Source: Entomortierella parvispora | Lineage: Eukaryota > Mortierellomycota > Mortierellomycetes > Mortierellales > Mortierellaceae | DNA: 64,000 bases | Reading direction: 5' to 3' | Assembly: GCA_963573315.1 (NCBI GenBank) | Contig: OY752140.1 | Coordinates: 1,364,001 to 1,428,000, forward strand | In this document: positions 59,827 through 64,000 of the stretch, in pieces | Numbering within the stretch: the first letter of the stretch is position 1 | Layout: each line of letters begins with the position of its first letter | Translations under genes and position numbers: made by a program | The notes under the pieces: model-generated | Told to the model about the DNA's origin: nothing | What the model saw: the letters and a program-made list of their open reading frames with translations, nothing else | Database searches by the model: none

Positions 59827-61452
59827 TTACATGTCCTCGGTGCTCCACATGTGAGCCTCCATCGCGCTGTGCTTCTTTGCATTCATTCGCTATGAGGGGA
59901 AACGGTAGTTATCAAGAATAAGCAACAAGTTAGCTCGGTTTGCATCTCTTGGACTTTTTTTTTGCAAAAACATCAAGCGGAAAGAAACGTGGGAAATTAC
60001 CTGGAAATAATCCTTCTCAAAGCCATTAGAACGATCCACACCGTCCCAGCGATAGCCAGGCCTAATACTGAACCGGTTGGGAGGGAACGATCCTTGGTAC
60101 TGTGGGTATTTCGGACCAGACTTTTTCGACTTTTTCACCCCAGTTAGGAAACGCGCTGCAGGATCATTCCAGCGGTCCCGGTCCTTTAGTTCCTCGTTCA
60201 GATCCTCATCGTCCTTGTAGCGAGCCAATGGTTTGAGTTTTTCTTCCTCCTCTCGCTTTTTCCGTTCCTGTTCTTCTTCGCGCTGTACAAGGCCCCGACC
60301 CCACTCCATCATCTTTTCCTGTTTTTCCAGTTCTTTCTTTGCAGCCGCCGCCTTTTCAATCTTTTCCTGGACACGGTCAATCTTGCGACCCTGAGCATCA
60401 CGGTAAACGGTCTCTGCATCTCGTCCACTCTTTGTGGGATCCAGAGCTCGGATACGTGCTTCCTCCTCTCTTTTCTTCCGGTCCAGCTCACGCTTTCCTT
60501 CCTGTGCTGTCTGAAGACCCACCACGGGTCGGATGTAAGCTGGAGACCGTGAGCGAGAACGAGATCTTGAAGGCGATCGGTTGCGTCTTTTGGGAGAGGG
60601 AGATCTCGGAGAGAAGGACCTTTGACGAGGCCTTGATCCGTAAGGTGAAGGTGACCTACTGGACCTTTGACGAGACCCTGATCCATAGGGTGAAGGTGAC
60701 CTGCTGGACCTCTGTTGTTCATTCCGTGATGACCAAGGCGAAGGAGATCTGGATCTGTTTCTCTTTCGTCCTTCTGGTGAAAAGGATCTCTGACGTTGCT
60801 CTCCCTGTGATGTTGGTTGTGAGGGCGCTCTCCACTTTTCTACTGGTTTTGAGCTCTTTTTAACGGGGTTCCTGAGACGAGCTGCTGTTTCGCTTTCCAC
60901 CACTATGAAGATCAATAACGAACAGTTTTCCAGTTAGTCCATGATTGTTTCTTTGGATGCATTGCTGTTGTCTGGTAACAGGCATAGATCTTTACCAATG
61001 CCTGCAATAGCAGGACGCTCGTCCTCATTATCGACATCGTCCCATTCTGGCACATGGTTTCTCTGAGGTTGCTGTGGTTCCTGTGGCTCTCCTTCCCGAA
61101 CAGTCTCCCAGTTGCTCGAGTTTGATTTGTATGCAGGAGCCTTCTTTTCCTCTACTACTGGTACTGTCAAAAATAAGAAATAGTAGTCATTAGGTCGCGT
61201 CATAGAGCAGGATAAGAATTAAAATAAGAATACGTCGTCCTTACAGTAATCGTTTTCTGATTCGGAAGCGGCATTCTTCCAAGAGACTTCGTCCTCGTCA
61301 TGGATAGCAAAGTTGCCCTTGCGGACGGTTGTCTTTGAGGAGGAGGAGGAGGTCTTTTTCTTTTTAGATTTCTTTTTCCGGTAGTCGTCTGTGGAGGATG
61401 AGGATGCGGGCTTTGACATGTATTTGCTGAGGTAGTCCTTTGTCGACGACAT
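59827..61452 (-). CDS. BUD13: Splicing factor BUD13/CWC26 (RES complex)
   Basis: Four exons on minus: 61452-61245, 61163-60996, 60902-60001 and 59889-59827; phases agree, 446 residues. The N-terminus MSSTKDYLSKYMSKP with a Lys run is typical. The middle is RS-rich with repeated SRSPSPYGS units. The C-terminal Bud13 domain is complete: AETVYRDAQGRKIDRVQEKI, a KEELEKQEKMMEWGRGLVQ-like block (KELEKQEKMMEWGRGLVQ), RWNDPAARFL, and NRFSIRPGYRWDGVDRSNGF then EKDYFQ. Bud13 is the core of the RES complex (with Pml1 and Snu17) in the activated spliceosome and helps retain and splice pre-mRNA. The tandem SPSP repeats are lineage-specific. Its last exon is 63 nt. Confidence 0.96.
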
Positions 61453-61537
61453 GATGAAGAAGCGTGGTTCTGATCCGTGGTTCTGATCCGTGACTGATTG
61501 ATTTTCAAAGACCTTGTCCTTGCGATTGAATCCAATG

Positions 61538-61586
61538 AAAATGAATGAATGAATGAATGAATGAATGAATGACTGAATGACTGAAT
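61538..61586. repeat. GAAT/GACT tetranucleotide microsatellite
   Basis: (GAAT)n, then GACT-GAAT alternation, in the upstream leader of BUD13. Confidence 0.8.
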
Positions 61587-61754
61587 GATACAATACAGCA
61601 GCATGCACGCGATCCCCTTTTGAGTTCGACATGGATGGTCCTGTTGCTGTGCCCACGCACACACGGGGACACAGTGCTAAGCCACCGTTCATTCATATTT
61701 GTTGTGTGCATGGCTACAGAAACAAATACGTCTCTTCTCCACGAAGCTACATGG

Positions 61755-62696
61755 ACAGCGTGCGACACCCAATAACAATCCTAGTCACTGTGATCTACAG
61801 GAATTCGCCAAGGCTCAAAAACAACTCAAAAAAAGGCTGGCCTCATCAATCTTGACCAGGTGTCGACGGACGATGGGTGCGCTTTTCTCACATGTGCAGA
61901 AGTTCGACAGCAATACGTGATACGACCTAGAACACCCCAGCTATGGTATGAACACATCACCGCCAAGCTATAATGGCAGCTGCAGGGCCGGTGGCGACGC
62001 ACAGCATCAACATAAACGAGGAAAGAGGAAGACCGTATGATGCAGCACAAATTAAAAGATTCTACAAAAAACACAGCCAACGGCACAGATACGGTGCGAA
62101 CAAGAGCGGACGTGATCAGAAGATTGGGAAAAGAGAACACAATGGAATCACTTTGGTACGTAGACTATCTTCACGAAGACGATGATTCTGAACCCGCTTG
62201 GGAGACAAAGGAGGATGTTTATTTCTTTGGTAAGTGTGCCAGAACAAATACAGCAAGCCAGGGATGGCAACGTTGTAACCGAGGACGAAAAGGGCAACGA
62301 GCACAACAAACCCCTTTTCCACTTTTTTTCTACTCTTCATCTTCTTCATCCTCCTCCACTTCTTCCCCGTCTCCCCCTCCATCTTCACCCTTACTCTCTC
62401 CACTCGAACACCCTTCCCCACCGCACCCCCAGTACGAACCTCTTTCACCTTTGACCCCTCCCATCCTTAATAGTAGTCGCCGTCGTTCCAGTTCACCCAT
62501 ATCGTTCTCTTCTCGTCGGAAAGACCAGGACTCGGCGCCAGAGCAAGAACGAGCACTTTCGCCACAACAACCCAATCCAGCACCAGAGCCAGTTCGCGAT
62601 CATGCATCTTTCCTTGCCGGAGCCACAACACCCGCAGAGCGCAGAAGAGCCAGACAGGTTGGATTACCATTTGTAATGGCGTCCATTGTACCTTGA
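61755..62696 (+). pseudogene. Coding-like but frame-broken tract
   Basis: Protein-like segments lie in successive, mismatched frames: LQEFAKAQKQLKKRLASSIL (about 61797-61852), then INLDQVSTDDGCAFLTCAEV and RTPQLWYEHITAKL ending at a TAA near 61972, then DVIRRLGKENTMESLWYVDY and EDDDSEPAWETKEDVYFFG up to a GTAAGT donor at 62231. A low-complexity Ser/Pro block and a tail TTPAERRRARQVGLPFVMAS stop at 62696. No pyrimidine-tract introns reconcile the frame changes near 61855 and 61990. This reads as a decayed gene, although small exons cannot be excluded. The tail overlaps the 3' end of the minus-strand pseudogene by about 100 bases. Family unknown. Confidence 0.35.
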
Positions 62697-64000
62697 GGAG
62701 GTGGCAGAGACTTATATAACGCGAGGAGCGCGTCACTGGCAGCCGGACACAGGGAACGGCATTCCGTACGAGACCCGGCCCTGATTCGATATACTAGACG
62801 AAGGTCCATGAACGGATGATAGTCGAAGCCCTTGTTCTCGAAATCGAAATCACCTGCTTTTCGCGGAAGAAATATAGCTGCAAGAGCACTCCGATACGAA
62901 TGTCGTTCAACGTTGTCAAGACTCATGTAGTAATTGAGCACCTCTTGATATAATTTCATCCGCTTCTCCTTTTGATAATCCCTCATCAAGGACATGATGC
63001 GGCTATCAAGATCAGCGGTGGAACCTGAAATGATACTAACTGGCTGTTGTCCATCGGCGGCTAAATTTCGGTGAACAAACGCTGATAGGTCTACTAGCTC
63101 ACCTGGGACACGGTTTGTGATCGTTTTCACTAGGTCCTTGATTGCTATTCTTGGCAGCACCTTGTCCAGATACAGTAGTCTATCGAAGACGATGTCAGAA
63201 AGAGGTGTGACAAATTCCAGCCAGTTCCACATGTCACTTTTGACATACTGTCCTTCGAAACTTTGCGTGTGCAACCAAGACCACTCGCGCCCCTTTGCTG
63301 GTTTGTCTCCAAGCGGCAAGTTGCATTAGTGGGTTAAGAATAGCGTGCTTCTCGGGTACTGGCGGGTTTTGTTCAAAAAGTGAGCCATGTTCGTCGATGA
63401 CCAAGAGAGTCTTTGTTTCCGGTTATTGAAGAAGTTCCTCCAGGATGCCGGTGGCTGCATTTAGGATAGAACCTCAGTTTCATTTGACCTGTTCCCATAC
63501 AGCAACTCTTCGAAGTCGTCGACAGTCAGTATGTCCTTGTTGAGGGCTAGAAATCGCAAACAGATTTGGTGGGCTATGGCGTGGGATGTCGCCTTGTTCA
63601 GATCGTTTGCATCTGAAAAATAGAGCAGATGCCATCCTTCGGCATATGCTTTGGCAGCAAGAAAGAGCGCAAGGTATGATTTTCCGACCCCCATCGGACA
63701 AGACAAGACCCTTCTGATCGGATGGTCGCTGTCGCCGGAAAGTAGGCGCCACATCTCCAGCATCTGTTCTGTGACAAAGAACGACTGTTCCTGATATCCC
63801 TTTCCGAAATGTTTGGGAAGCTGGCCGATTGACGGTAGCTTGATTTGCTGGCCTACTTGGATGTTGTCCAACTGCTGCTTAAACTCGTAGCGAGGTGCTG
63901 GCTTGAACTGTCCACTATTGAGTACGCTGACCAGCACAGGCGGCAAGTCCACAGGTCCATCCTTGGCATCGTACTTGTTATCAATCTTTGGAAGCTTTTG
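62600..64000 (-). pseudogene. Crinkler-like P-loop NTPase gene, broken, 5' end outside window
   Basis: Minus-strand reading enters from the right edge. Segment A (64000 to about 63465) has GPVDLPPVLVSVLNSGQF, FVTEQMLEMW and a P-loop (SCPMGVGKSYLALFLAAKAY). Segment B (about 63475 to 63255) is in another frame and has a Walker B-like LLVIDEHGSLFEQ. Segment C (about 63265 to 62600) is in a third and has DMWNWLEFVTPLSDIVFDRL, TNRVPGELVDLSAF, HSYRSALAAIFLPRKAG, then MDLRLVYRIRA. Breaks: frame change near 63470, in-frame TAA at 63423-63425, frame change near 63260. The first Gly of the expected GxxxxGK[ST] loop is Cys. The segment order matches large P-loop protein families of Mortierella-like and Glomeromycotina fungi that are grouped with Crinkler-type effectors. 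No function is claimed; the copy appears dead. The C-terminus after about 62690 looks truncated. Confidence 0.6.

Overview
This is a gene-dense stretch of nuclear DNA from a filamentous, early-diverging fungus. Genes carry one to nine short spliceosomal introns (mostly 70-130 nt, donors like GTAAGT/GTATGT, CTAAC/TACTAA-type branch sites, pyrimidine-rich acceptors). Intergenic DNA is full of homopurine/homopyrimidine tracts and microsatellites. The protein set is fungal: an ERT1/AcuK-type gluconeogenesis regulator, VTC1, a Dsn1/Mis13 kinetochore subunit, a Kre9/Knh1-like GPI protein. A decayed P-loop gene of the Crinkler-like type that is expanded in Mortierella-like and Glomeromycotina fungi lies at the right edge. 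A Mortierella-type fungus is my best guess; this is inference, not proof.

Layout. 0-6.4 kb: end of a coiled-coil membrane protein (+), then ERT1-like regulator (-, seven exons). 6.4-9.5 kb: gene-poor, with one possible gene fragment. 9.5-16.1 kb: three housekeeping genes in tandem on +: alpha-tubulin, proteasome alpha-1 subunit, ABCF2/ARB1 ribosome-biogenesis ATPase. 16.7-18.0 kb: decayed or unrecognised multi-exon gene with a good TATA box. 18.1-21.8 kb: F-box/LRR-like protein (-) and mitochondrial carrier (+), divergent. 23.0-25.3 kb: unrecognised polytopic membrane protein (+). 25.6-31.5 kb: PXR1/PINX1 G-patch protein (-) and CTR9 of the Paf1 complex (+), divergent. 31.8-37.4 kb: very large acidic/coiled-coil/ankyrin/UBA/Q-rich protein (+). 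39.9-47.1 kb: five minus-strand genes: fucosyltransferase-like enzyme, AT-hook serine-rich protein, XPF-like/HhH (Zip2/SHOC1-like) protein, PQ-loop transporter; the PQ-loop gene diverges from DSN1 (+, 47.6-49.6 kb). 50.4-54 kb: VTC1 (-) and Kre9/Knh1-like GPI protein (+). 54.3-57.3 kb: polytopic protein ending in a glycosyltransferase-like domain (-). 59.8-61.5 kb: BUD13/CWC26 splicing factor (-). 61.8-64 kb: coding-like but frame-broken DNA on +, then the broken Crinkler-like P-loop gene (-), which runs off the window.

Most genes are ordinary core eukaryotic functions (transcription elongation, splicing, ribosome and telomere/rRNA biology, proteasome, cytoskeleton, kinetochore, polyphosphate/vacuole, cell wall) and are not functionally linked to each other. 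The less ordinary content is in the lineage-specific genes: the ankyrin/UBA giant, the polytopic glycosyltransferase, the membrane protein at 23-25 kb, the XPF-like meiotic candidate, and the two decayed regions. I found no CRISPR array, rRNA or tRNA gene. Gene models were spliced by hand; where exon phases all agree I say so.
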